From an uncultured Gemmatimonadota bacterium (GTDB lineage: Bacteria > Gemmatimonadota > Gemmatimonadetes > Gemmatimonadales > GWC2-71-9), in assembly GCA_946479805.1 (NCBI GenBank), contig CAMLHP010000129.1, positions 1-5,780 on the forward strand: 5,780 nt of DNA, written 5' to 3'. The translations under genes were made by a program, and so were the position numbers. The notes beneath the pieces were generated by a model. It was not told where the DNA came from. It saw only the letters and a program-made list of their open reading frames with translations, and searched no databases. Each line of letters opens with the position of its first letter. Positions within the stretch are counted from its first letter, which is position 1. Below, one piece after another: positions 1-5,780 of this stretch.

Positions 1-638
1 GGCGGGCGGGCCTGGTGGGCAGTAGGGCCGGTGAGCACCACGTGGTCCTGGACCAGCACACCGTTGTGGAACACCGTCACAATCGCCGGAGAAATCAGCT
101 TTCCGCCCGAATCGAACCTCGGCGCCCGGAATACGATGTCGTAGCTCTGCCACTCACCCGGTGGGCGGCTGGCGTTTACCAGCGGCGGATATTGGCCGTA
201 GAGAGCCGCGGCCTGGCCGTCGGGATAGGTGTCGTTCCGGTACGAGTTGAGCACCTGCACTTCGTAGTGCTTCATCAGGTACACGCCGCTGTTGCCGCTG
301 TTCTGGCCCGACTTGGCGTCCTTCGGCGTCATCCACTCCACATGCAGCTGGACATCGCCCAGCGAGTCGGCGGTCTCTATGTCGCCGGCGCCCGGCACCG
401 CCACCATGGCGCCATCGGAGATCTGCCACGTAGCTGCCCCGCCCCTGGGCGAGCGCCAGGCGGAGAGGCTCGAGCCGTCGAAGAGCACGGTGGCGTCAGA
501 GGGCACGGGCCCCGGCGTCACCACTGGCGGCCGGGGCCGGGTGGTATCGTGCACTGGCCAGGTGATGTCGGGGATCTGCTGGGCCGAGAGCGGAGCGGCC
601 ATCAGGGCGAGCGCAGAGAGGACAGGAAGGAATCGCAT
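1..638 (-). CDS. Secreted DUF1080 / 3-keto-disaccharide hydrolase family protein, C-terminus cut by window edge
   Basis: Reading from the ATG at 638-636 gives 212 complete codons with no stop before the window edge. Residues 1-19 form a Sec signal peptide: MRF, a hydrophobic stretch, then Leu-Ser-Ala before Gln-Gln, so the protein is exported. The mature part carries the family landmarks: VLFDGSSLSAW (about 51-61), GDIETADSLGDVQLHVEW (about 85-102), GNSGVYLM (115-122), YEVQVLNSY (125-133), TYPDGQ (137-142), ALYGQYPPLVNASRPPGEW (145-163) and HNGVLVQ (191-197). Characterised DUF1080 proteins adopt a concanavalin-like jelly roll and act on 3-keto-glycosides made by GFO/IDH oxidoreductases. The exact substrate here cannot be read from sequence. 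By family length, roughly the last 40-60 residues are missing. It lies 95 nt downstream of the second Ig/propeller lipoprotein gene on the same strand. No Shine-Dalgarno sequence is visible before the ATG. Family assignment is firm; hydrolase activity is by homology only. Confidence 0.93.
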   Translation of the reverse strand, partial: MRFLPVLSALALMAAPLSAQQIPDITWPVHDTTRPRPPVVTPGPVPSDATVLFDGSSLSAWRSPRGGAATWQISDGAMVAVPGAGDIETADSLGDVQLHVEWMTPKDAKSGQNSGNSGVYLMKHYEVQVLNSYRNDTYPDGQAAALYGQYPPLVNASRPPGEWQSYDIVFRAPRFDSGGKLISPAIVTVFHNGVLVQDHVVLTGPTAHQARP

Positions 639-647
639 AGTGACTTG

Positions 648-653
648 AGTATA
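648..653 (-). promoter_or_regulatory. Possible -10 box for the DUF1080 gene (near-leaderless)
   Basis: The minus strand reads TATACT, one base from the TATAAT consensus, and only 9 nt separate it from the ATG at 638. Transcription starting 6-8 nt downstream of such a box would begin at or next to the start codon. That would fit the absence of a Shine-Dalgarno sequence. No convincing -35 hexamer lies 16-18 nt further upstream. A single AT-rich hexamer can occur by chance, so this is weak. Confidence 0.25.
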
Positions 654-654
654 A

Positions 655-711
655 CCACGAAGACGAGAAGGACACGAAGAGCAACCACATCGCGCCTTCG
701 TGTCCCCGTGT
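655..711. repeat. Intergenic CACGAAG-type repeat with a 10-bp hairpin
   Basis: The plus strand carries CACGAAG at 657-663 and again within GGACACGAAG at 670-679. The latter has a perfect inverted partner CTTCGTGTCC at 696-705, giving a 10-bp stem with a 16-nt loop. I recognise the CCACGAAG...GGACACGAAG pattern as a dispersed intergenic repeat seen in several environmental phyla, where spurious translation gives His-Glu-Gly/Asp-His or Thr-Lys-Thr-Arg-Arg-Thr-Arg-Arg strings; that statement is from memory. On the minus-strand transcript the hairpin lies between the lipoprotein stop and the DUF1080 start. No T-run follows, so it is not a classic intrinsic terminator. Confidence 0.55.
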
Positions 712-722
712 TGAAGCGATAC

Positions 723-739
723 CAGTAGCGAAGCTACTG
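723..739 (-). other. Hairpin overlapping the stop codon of the downstream lipoprotein gene
   Basis: The sequence is a perfect 7-bp inverted repeat: CAGTAGC at 723-729 and GCTACTG at 733-739, with a 3-nt loop. In minus-strand RNA the loop is UUC closed by a C-G pair. It contains the TAG stop (736-734) of the lipoprotein gene. No U-rich tract follows, so termination is uncertain. It could instead protect the mRNA 3' end, or work with the larger hairpin at 670-705. Confidence 0.45.
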
Positions 740-2455
740 AATGATGTCGAACCACCCAGCCTGGTTTGCCACCACTGCGCGCGACCCATCGGCGCTCACC
801 GCAGCTCTGCGCGCGTCTCCGCCCACTGGAATCGTGATTATCGTGGCAAGCGTAGCTGGATCCAGCAGCTTGACTGTTCCATTACCGGTGCAGGTTACGA
901 GTAGCGCCGCTTCGTTCGGGAGGGCGACGATGTCGTACATGCCGCAATCGGGAATAGCGACCGTTGTCCTGTCGGCCGTTACCAGGTCAACTACGTCAAG
1001 ATTCCCATCCTCTCCGGCGACGAAGAGGCGGTCACCGGCCAGAGCGATAGCTGAGCCTTGCGCAGCGCCGTTGACAGAGAAGCTGCGTCCTGCTCCTGTC
1101 TGGGTGTTGACCTCGCGGGCCTGCCCCACACCCGAAGCGTAGACCAGCGGCTCGGTTGGATGATGCAGCAAGTGGACGACCGTGAAGCCGGTGCCCGGAA
1201 GCGCGGGACCCTCGGTGAGGGTCGCGGCGTCGATGACGTGAATCGACCCGGTTTCCCCCGCGACATAGATGGTCTGCTCGTCAGGTGAAAGCACGACGTC
1301 GAATAACTGTTCGGCTATCGGCCTGCGCCTCACCTCGAGACCGGTCGCTGGATCCACCTCGATGAGGCCATCTCCGCCGGAACCAGTCACATACACCTTG
1401 TCGCCGGCTTTCGTGGTGGCGACTCCGATGGTTATCTGTCCCGAGACAACCGTGGACTCCAGACTGTTACTCGCGACATTGCCTCGGTACAGCGTCCCCT
1501 GCACGGAGACCCCGAAGATGGCGCCGGCATCTGAAATGGCCACCCCGTAAGCGGCGTCATTTACCGGGATGTGGTAAAGCACGCTGCCAGTGAGAGCGCC
1601 GAGGTCTACAACTTTTACAGAAGCCGTAGCTGAAGAGCCGGGAATGGAGACAGTCACTGTTCCGGTTCCGGAAGTGCCGCCCGCTGTCAGCAGCCCGCTT
1701 CCGGAAATAGTCAGCAATGATGCCGGCTCGGCGCTGTACGAGACGGTTCCAGTGAATCCCACCAGCGGCTGGCCCACGGCATCCAGGACCGTGGCGATGA
1801 TCTGTGCGGAACCGCCCTTTAGCAGCGTGAGCACCTGCGGGGAGATCCGGACTCCACCCGGAACCTGGTGCACCGAGACCGCACCAGTGGCCTGGATATC
1901 GCCCGAGGAGACCGCGACCGTTACCACTCCTGCCGGGCCCACTGACGTTACGAGACCGGTCTCGTTGACGGTGGCAATCAACGGGTCGGAAGAGGAATAG
2001 TGGAAAGTGGCTCCGGGGATAGGGTCTCCCGCTATATCGAAGAGTGTCGGCTCCAGCTGGAGCGTGCCGAGTTGGGGCAGATCGCGCGGTTCCGGATTGA
2101 TGATGATCGAAGCCGAGGTGGCGGTGACCGTCACGGGAATCGATTGGGTCTTGTTTCCCGCCTTGATGGAGATCGAGGTACTCCCGGCCGGGCCTACCGA
2201 TGTGACCAGTCCTACATTGCTGACCGTCACTATAGATGAGTTGGCGCTGGTGAAGCTCACGGCCACACCGCTTAGGAGCGCGCCGTCAGGGTCGAGAACC
2301 GAGACCTGAAGCTGGGCCGTCTGCTCCTGCATCAGGACAATCGGATTGGGCGCCGCCACGATCGATCCCACGTCGATGCCGCTGGGCTCGGTCCCTCCGC
2401 CGCACGAGCTAACGAACGCGCAAAGCAAGGCCGCGGCCAGGAGGCGCCGTGTCAT
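734..2455 (-). CDS. Lipoprotein with three Ig-like (Big_2-type) domains and a seven-repeat beta-propeller (paralog B)
   Basis: The gene encodes 573 residues. The N-terminus is a lipoprotein signal peptide: MTRR, a hydrophobic core, then lipobox Val-Ser-Ser-Cys with Cys18. Gly follows the Cys, which suggests outer-membrane sorting. Three Ig-like units follow at about 27-112, 115-197 and 200-283. The first two contain GLVTSVGPAG, a bacterial Ig group 2 hallmark. Residues about 288-573 hold seven propeller repeats whose cores begin near AYGVAIS (302), TIGVATT (342), LFDVVLS (384), VVHLLHH (426), SAIALAG (468), MYDIVAL (506) and ARRAAVS (548). They resemble YVTN/NHL-type blades, for example DEQTIYVAG and LDPATL. 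Cys504 and Cys522 are kept in the paralog at the same spacing and could form a disulfide. No catalytic motif is visible; a glycan-binding or scaffolding role is inference. It is homologous end to end to the lipoprotein at 3953-5662. The start is fixed by the signal peptide; the RBS is weak. Confidence 0.9.
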   Translation of the reverse strand: MTRRLLAAALLCAFVSSCGGGTEPSGIDVGSIVAAPNPIVLMQEQTAQLQVSVLDPDGALLSGVAVSFTSANSSIVTVSNVGLVTSVGPAGSTSISIKAGNKTQSIPVTVTATSASIIINPEPRDLPQLGTLQLEPTLFDIAGDPIPGATFHYSSSDPLIATVNETGLVTSVGPAGVVTVAVSSGDIQATGAVSVHQVPGGVRISPQVLTLLKGGSAQIIATVLDAVGQPLVGFTGTVSYSAEPASLLTISGSGLLTAGGTSGTGTVTVSIPGSSATASVKVVDLGALTGSVLYHIPVNDAAYGVAISDAGAIFGVSVQGTLYRGNVASNSLESTVVSGQITIGVATTKAGDKVYVTGSGGDGLIEVDPATGLEVRRRPIAEQLFDVVLSPDEQTIYVAGETGSIHVIDAATLTEGPALPGTGFTVVHLLHHPTEPLVYASGVGQAREVNTQTGAGRSFSVNGAAQGSAIALAGDRLFVAGEDGNLDVVDLVTADRTTVAIPDCGMYDIVALPNEAALLVTCTGNGTVKLLDPATLATIITIPVGGDARRAAVSADGSRAVVANQAGWFDIIQ

Positions 2456-2476
2456 GGATGAGAGTCCGTGGTTGCA

Positions 2477-2518
2477 GGGTTATTGCGAATATGCGTCAGA
2501 CTGGTAAGCGGCGCCAGT
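2477..2518 (-). promoter_or_regulatory. Conserved promoter-like or operator element upstream of lipoprotein B
   Basis: On the minus strand this 75-nt gap contains ACTGGCGCCG (2518-2509), a 15-nt spacer, CATATTCGC (2493-2485), 2 nt, then TAACCC (2482-2477). The same three blocks at identical spacing lie upstream of the paralogous lipoprotein gene (5723-5682). By hand count 23 of 25 block positions match, whereas only 3 of 15 spacer positions do. CATATT could act as a -10 box, but the upstream block is not a sigma-70 -35 hexamer. It may therefore reflect another sigma factor or a regulator site. It suggests lipoprotein B is transcribed separately from the fucosidase gene. Confidence 0.5.
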
Positions 2519-2530
2519 ATGCCGTCTGAG

Positions 2531-3940
2531 CTATGCGAAGAGTTGCACTCGCGCGAGCCTCGGCACCTCGTAGCTCTCCTCAACCGTTACCCGCACCGCG
2601 TCCGCTGTCACCGGCCCGATCCGGTGCAGCCAGCGGTTGCCGATGGTGCTCCCCTGCACCGCCTGCTGCCACGATCCATTCACTCGCAACTCCACCCGGT
2701 GCCGGGCTATGTGCTGGCCATGCTGGATTGCTTCGCGCAGGTCGATGATGCCGATCCGGGAAGGTCGCCCCAGCTCAAGCTGCACAGATCCCGTCGTGCC
2801 GGTCGCCGGAATCCAGAAGGAATCGGGATCATCATCGAGAACGCTCGCAGCGCGGCGCCGCCGCCGCTCGCTGCTGGCACGGGCGGTGGCACCTCGCGCC
2901 AGGTCTTCCTCTAAGCGGTCGCGCACCAGGCGCCCGAATTCCTCGAGCCGGCTCACATCCGCATCGTGAAAGCGCCCCGTAGTGGTCGGTGGAACATTCA
3001 GCAGCAGTCCAGCATTCCGGCCCACCGACATGCAGTACAGGTCGAAGAGTTCAACTGCCGACTTGACCTTGTCGTCCTGCTCGGGGTGCCAGAACCAACC
3101 CGGCCGGATCGACACGTCGGCCTCGCCCGGGCGCCAGACGCTTCCGTCGGCGTCTCCATGCTGGAGCTGGCGAATGACCTCGGCTCCCGAGAGTCCCGGC
3201 ACCGGCACTGTCTCCGGATCCACGCTGGCCCAGTTGGGTTCACCCGCGATGCCTTTCTCGTTCCCGATCCACCTGATGTCAGGCCCGGCATCGGAAAAGA
3301 TCACCGCTTCCGGCTGGAGCGAACGCACGGTCCGATGGATCCGGGGCCAGTCATACACCTGGCGCTTTCCGTTGGGGCCCTCGCCGTTTGCTCCATCGAA
3401 CCAGACTTCGGTTACCGGCCCGTACTGGGTCATCAGTTCGGTGAGCTGACCTATGTAGAAGTCGTTGTACCGGGGAGAATCGCCGTACGAAGACTCATGC
3501 CGGTCCCACGGTGAGAGATACAGCCCCAGTCCCAGGCCATCGGCCCGACACGCGTCCGCGAGTTCGCGGACCACGTCGCCCCTGCCTTCTTTCCAGGGGC
3601 TCGATGCGACGGAGTGCGAAGTCAGCTGGCTGGGCCAGAGACAGAAGCCGTCGTGGTGCTTGGCGGTGAGTATGACAGTGCGGAAGCCGGCCGACCGCGC
3701 TACGCGAGTCCACTGGCGAGGGTCCAGCGCCGAAGGGTTGAAGATCAGCGGCGACTCGGTCCCATCGCCCCATTCCCTGCCGGTGAAGGTGTTGACCGTG
3801 AAGTGAACGAACAGCGCCCGCTCGGCGCGCTGCCAGGCGAGCTGGGGCCGGGTAGGCAGTGGCCGAGTCGGCAGCCATCTGCGCACCCGCGCGGCGGGCG
3901 ACGCGAGAGCTGCGCCGATGAGCAGGGATCGCCGCTGCAT
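2531..3940 (-). CDS. Secreted GH29 alpha-L-fucosidase with C-terminal F5/8-type (discoidin) domain
   Basis: The gene encodes 469 residues, normal for the family. GH29 enzymes hydrolyse terminal alpha-L-fucosides with retention. The catalytic (alpha/beta)8-like domain spans about 30-340. Its landmarks are FVHFTVNTFTGREWGDG (44-60), LTAKHHDGFCLWPS (91-104), YLSPWDRH (141-148), EVWFDGANGEGPNG (178-191), FSDAGPD (215-221), RWIGNE (223-228), PGWFWHPEQDD (280-290) and GLLLNVPP (311-318). Asp182 in WFDG is the expected nucleophile. Glu228 or Glu234 are candidate acid/base residues; family GH29 is variable here and I cannot decide. Residues about 345-469 match a discoidin/F5/8C fold (DDDPDSFW, EAIQHGQHIARHRVEL, STIGNRWLHR), probably a carbohydrate-binding module. 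The N-terminus QRRSLLIGAALASPA resembles a short Tat-type signal. The start is 12 nt after the upstream lipoprotein stop with no Shine-Dalgarno sequence, suggesting translational coupling. Linkage specificity is not determined. Confidence 0.95.
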   Translation of the reverse strand: MQRRSLLIGAALASPAARVRRWLPTRPLPTRPQLAWQRAERALFVHFTVNTFTGREWGDGTESPLIFNPSALDPRQWTRVARSAGFRTVILTAKHHDGFCLWPSQLTSHSVASSPWKEGRGDVVRELADACRADGLGLGLYLSPWDRHESSYGDSPRYNDFYIGQLTELMTQYGPVTEVWFDGANGEGPNGKRQVYDWPRIHRTVRSLQPEAVIFSDAGPDIRWIGNEKGIAGEPNWASVDPETVPVPGLSGAEVIRQLQHGDADGSVWRPGEADVSIRPGWFWHPEQDDKVKSAVELFDLYCMSVGRNAGLLLNVPPTTTGRFHDADVSRLEEFGRLVRDRLEEDLARGATARASSERRRRRAASVLDDDPDSFWIPATGTTGSVQLELGRPSRIGIIDLREAIQHGQHIARHRVELRVNGSWQQAVQGSTIGNRWLHRIGPVTADAVRVTVEESYEVPRLARVQLFA

Positions 3941-3952
3941 TGCCGGTTGCCG

Positions 3953-5662
3953 CTATTGCATGAACTCGAACCAGCCACTCTGATTCGCGATGACGGCCCA
4001 GGTGCCGTCAGGGCTTATCGCTATACGCCGCGGGACGCCGCCGGTCGGAACAATGATACGCGCGGACAGCTTCTGCGTATCTAGCAGCATTACAGACCCC
4101 GCGTATCCGCACGACATCAACAGCGCCTTTCCGTCAGGGGTGGCCACTAGATCGTAGATCAGGCAGTCGGACCCGGGTACAGTGCTCACTGCACCAGTGG
4201 AGAGCGAGATGACGTCAATGCTGCCGCCTTCCTGGCCAACGAAAAGCCGGTCTCCAGCGATGGCGAGGGCGGACGCCTGTGCGCTGCCTCCTACCTGGAA
4301 CTGTCGAACCGCACCGGTCCCGGTGTTCAGTTCCAGCGCTCTTCCGACGCCGGACACATAGAGCAATGGCAGGGTTGGATGATGCAGCAGATGGACGACC
4401 GACCCGTCCAGGTTGTACTCGTTCACGGGAAGGAAGGTGGTACGGTCCACCGCCTCGACTACCCCATTCGAGCCGGCTACATAGATGGTCTGCTCGTCCG
4501 GAGAGAGTGCCACGTCATAGAACTGGTCGGAATTCGACCAGTTTCGAAGCATCGTTCCGCTGGCAGGATCGACCTCCATCAGTCCATGAGCCGGGGCTCC
4601 CGTCACAAAGACGCTTCCATCGCTTGCCACTGCAACGCCAATGGTGACGATGTCCGACAGGGCATACTCGGTCATTGTCGGGCTGCCGAAGACTCCCTTG
4701 TACAGTCGTCCCTCCACCTCCACCCCGAACACTTCGCCAGTGCTCGAAATGGCAACGCCGTAAGCCGACCGACCGACCATGGCCCTGCCGGCAAGAATTC
4801 CGCGGAGCTGCCCAAGATCCAGCACGTTTACCGGAACCGTGGAGGAAAGGTTGCCGCTGGTTGCTGTCACCATTCCAGTGCCTTCCTGATCCATTGCCGT
4901 CAGGAGACCACTGGGGGAGATGGACACGAGGCTGCCTGGCGCTGCCTCGAAGCTTATGGGAAAGCCCTGCAACGGTTCGCCCACAGCATCCACAACTACG
5001 GCGAAAATCTGTAGCGAGCCGGACCGGGGAACGTTGATCTCCATGGGATTGACCCGAACCGCCGTCGGCACGGGAGTCACGGTTATCGTCTTCCCGGTGG
5101 AGAACTCACCCGACCTCACAACTATCTGCGCGGTGCCTGCGGGTCCCAGTGAGGTGACCAGTCCGTTGGCGTCTACCTGGGCGATGTCGGTGTAGATCGA
5201 CTCGAAAGTGAACGTCGCGCCGGGGACATCCTGCCCCAGCACGTCGAGTAGCCGTGGCTCGAGCTGCAAGGTCCCGAGCTGCGGAATCTCACTGGTCGCT
5301 GGTCCGAGCGTGATCGAGGTGGATGTCACGCTTACCGTCACCGGCAAGCTGCTCGTCTTGTTGCCGGCCTTGACCGACACGGTCGTGCTGCCTGCGGGGC
5401 CTACCGACGTGATCAGGCCGGTATTGCTGACGGTGACTATCGCGGGGTCGGCGCTGCTGAACGTCACGGCCACTCCCGAAAGGAGAGCACCATCAGGATC
5501 GAGCACCGAAACGTCGAGCTGCGCGGTCTCCTGCTGCATAAGTGTCACCGGGTTCGGTGACACGACGATGGTGCCCACGTCGATGGTATTGGGCTCCGTT
5601 CCGCCGCCACATGACGTGAGGAGCACAAAAAGCAGGACCCCGGCTGCGGAGAGCCGTTGCAT
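3953..5662 (-). CDS. Lipoprotein with three Ig-like (Big_2-type) domains and a seven-repeat beta-propeller (paralog A)
   Basis: The gene encodes 569 residues, starting with a lipoprotein signal whose lipobox is Leu-Thr-Ser-Cys (Cys18), followed by GGGTEP. Gly after the Cys predicts outer-membrane sorting. The Ig-like units lie at about 27-112, 115-197 and 200-281, with GLITSVGPAG and GLVTSLGPAG in the first two. Seven propeller repeats follow, with cores near AYGVAIS (300), TIGVAVA (340), FYDVALS (381), VVHLLHH (422), SALAIAG (464), IYDLVAT (502) and RRIAISP (545). The last strand ends the protein as GWFEFMQ, matching GWFDIIQ in the paralog. Cys500 and Cys518 keep the paralog's 18-residue spacing. 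Function is unknown; no enzymatic motif is seen. Tight linkage to the fucosidase gene suggests a shared extracytoplasmic process. The frame stays open upstream to the window edge but has no other start codon; the RBS at 5669-5674 and the signal peptide support this ATG. Confidence 0.9.
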   Translation of the reverse strand: MQRLSAAGVLLFVLLTSCGGGTEPNTIDVGTIVVSPNPVTLMQQETAQLDVSVLDPDGALLSGVAVTFSSADPAIVTVSNTGLITSVGPAGSTTVSVKAGNKTSSLPVTVSVTSTSITLGPATSEIPQLGTLQLEPRLLDVLGQDVPGATFTFESIYTDIAQVDANGLVTSLGPAGTAQIVVRSGEFSTGKTITVTPVPTAVRVNPMEINVPRSGSLQIFAVVVDAVGEPLQGFPISFEAAPGSLVSISPSGLLTAMDQEGTGMVTATSGNLSSTVPVNVLDLGQLRGILAGRAMVGRSAYGVAISSTGEVFGVEVEGRLYKGVFGSPTMTEYALSDIVTIGVAVASDGSVFVTGAPAHGLMEVDPASGTMLRNWSNSDQFYDVALSPDEQTIYVAGSNGVVEAVDRTTFLPVNEYNLDGSVVHLLHHPTLPLLYVSGVGRALELNTGTGAVRQFQVGGSAQASALAIAGDRLFVGQEGGSIDVISLSTGAVSTVPGSDCLIYDLVATPDGKALLMSCGYAGSVMLLDTQKLSARIIVPTGGVPRRIAISPDGTWAVIANQSGWFEFMQ

Positions 5663-5668
5663 GAGGAA

Positions 5669-5674
5669 TTTCCT
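5669..5674 (-). promoter_or_regulatory. Ribosome binding site for lipoprotein A
   Basis: The minus strand reads AGGAAA, with 6 nt between it and the ATG at 5662-5660. This is the only recognisable Shine-Dalgarno match among the four starts in the window. It confirms the start chosen for a frame that otherwise stays open to the window edge. Confidence 0.6.
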
Positions 5675-5681
5675 GTGGAGT

Positions 5682-5723
5682 GGATTACAGCGAATATGGA
5701 GGTTGCAATTACCCGGCGCTAGT
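5682..5723 (-). promoter_or_regulatory. Conserved promoter-like or operator element upstream of lipoprotein A
   Basis: The minus strand carries ACTAGCGCCG (5723-5714), a 15-nt spacer, CATATTCGC (5698-5690), 2 nt, then TAATCC (5687-5682). These match the three blocks upstream of lipoprotein B at identical spacing. The distance from the CATATTCGC block to the ATG is 27 nt here and 29 nt there. Conserved blocks around an unconserved spacer suggest a functional site rather than leftover duplication, but two copies are few. The remaining sequence to the window end (5724-5780) shows nothing I can name. Confidence 0.5.
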
Positions 5724-5780
5724 GCACAACTCTCGCCGCTATCCTCGGCGTGACCCCCACGAATGGCTGGTCGCTGTTTG

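Noticed and set aside
15..728. Plus-strand 237-codon open frame opposite the DUF1080 gene
   Set aside because: It is antisense to a clear family protein, rich in Arg/His, without domains or a ribosome site, and it runs through the intergenic repeat.
2498..2528. Terminator for the fucosidase gene
   Set aside because: Short inverted arms exist (ACTGG/CCAGT, AGAC/GTCT), but the stem is interrupted and no T-run follows on the minus strand. The segment is better explained by the element shared with lipoprotein A.
2850..2875. GCC/GCG-rich microrepeat
   Set aside because: It encodes a run of Arg residues (359-363) at the junction before the discoidin domain; ordinary high-GC codon use.
2966..3514. 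Plus-strand 182-codon open frame
   Set aside because: It lies wholly opposite the conserved GH29 catalytic domain and has no recognisable protein features; a GC-rich shadow frame.
5208..5753. Plus-strand 181-codon open frame
   Set aside because: It is antisense to the lipoprotein A Ig domains and signal peptide; its Val/Thr-rich repeats simply mirror the Ig-coding strand.
5663..5780. Upstream extension of the lipoprotein A reading frame
   Set aside because: The frame has no stop up to the window edge, but it has no ATG, GTG or TTG start before 5662. The ATG at 5662 has a good ribosome site and starts a clean lipoprotein signal.
5739..5780. Possible C-terminal end of an upstream minus-strand gene
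   Set aside because: One frame runs 13 codons from the edge to a TAG at 5741-5739. That is too short to distinguish from chance.
1..5780. CRISPR arrays, tRNA or rRNA genes, insertion sequences, phage or toxin-antitoxin genes
   Set aside because: No regularly spaced repeats, cloverleaf, transposase motif or paired terminal inverted repeats were seen. Nearly all sequence is accounted for by four coding regions.

Overview
The window looks like chromosomal DNA from a GC-rich, Gram-negative environmental bacterium. Two lipoprotein signal peptides end in Ser-Cys-Gly-Gly-Gly-Thr-Glu-Pro. That ending, plus a secreted GH29 fucosidase and a secreted DUF1080 protein, reminds me of Gemmatimonadota or Acidobacteriota. 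The taxonomic placement is recognition-based inference; no marker gene is present.

All four genes lie on the minus strand, so transcription runs from high to low coordinates. In that order they are: (1) 5662-3953, a lipoprotein with three Ig-like domains and a seven-repeat beta-propeller; (2) 3940-2531, a secreted GH29 alpha-L-fucosidase with a C-terminal F5/8-type (discoidin) domain, 12 nt downstream of gene 1; (3) 2455-734, a full-length paralog of gene 1; (4) 638 to the window edge, a secreted DUF1080 / 3-keto-disaccharide hydrolase family protein whose C-terminus is off the window. Intergenic regions are short (12, 75 and 95 nt) apart from the 118-nt edge upstream of gene 1. No gene-free stretch exceeds 300 nt. 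In 5724-5780 I see nothing recognisable.

The layout reads as two repeats of one module: a shared promoter-like element, then an Ig/propeller lipoprotein, then a secreted carbohydrate-active enzyme. The element upstream of both lipoprotein genes has three short blocks at identical spacing (2477-2518 and 5682-5723). A plausible reading (inference) is a small glycan-use locus. The lipoproteins would be outer-membrane or periplasmic binding or scaffolding proteins, the fucosidase would remove alpha-L-fucose, and the DUF1080 protein would act on oxidised (3-keto) glycosides. No transporter, regulator or oxidoreductase is visible here to complete such a pathway.

The 95-nt gap between genes 3 and 4 holds two hairpins, an intergenic CACGAAG-type repeat and a possible -10 box very close to the gene 4 start. 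I found no tRNA, rRNA, CRISPR array, insertion sequence or phage feature.
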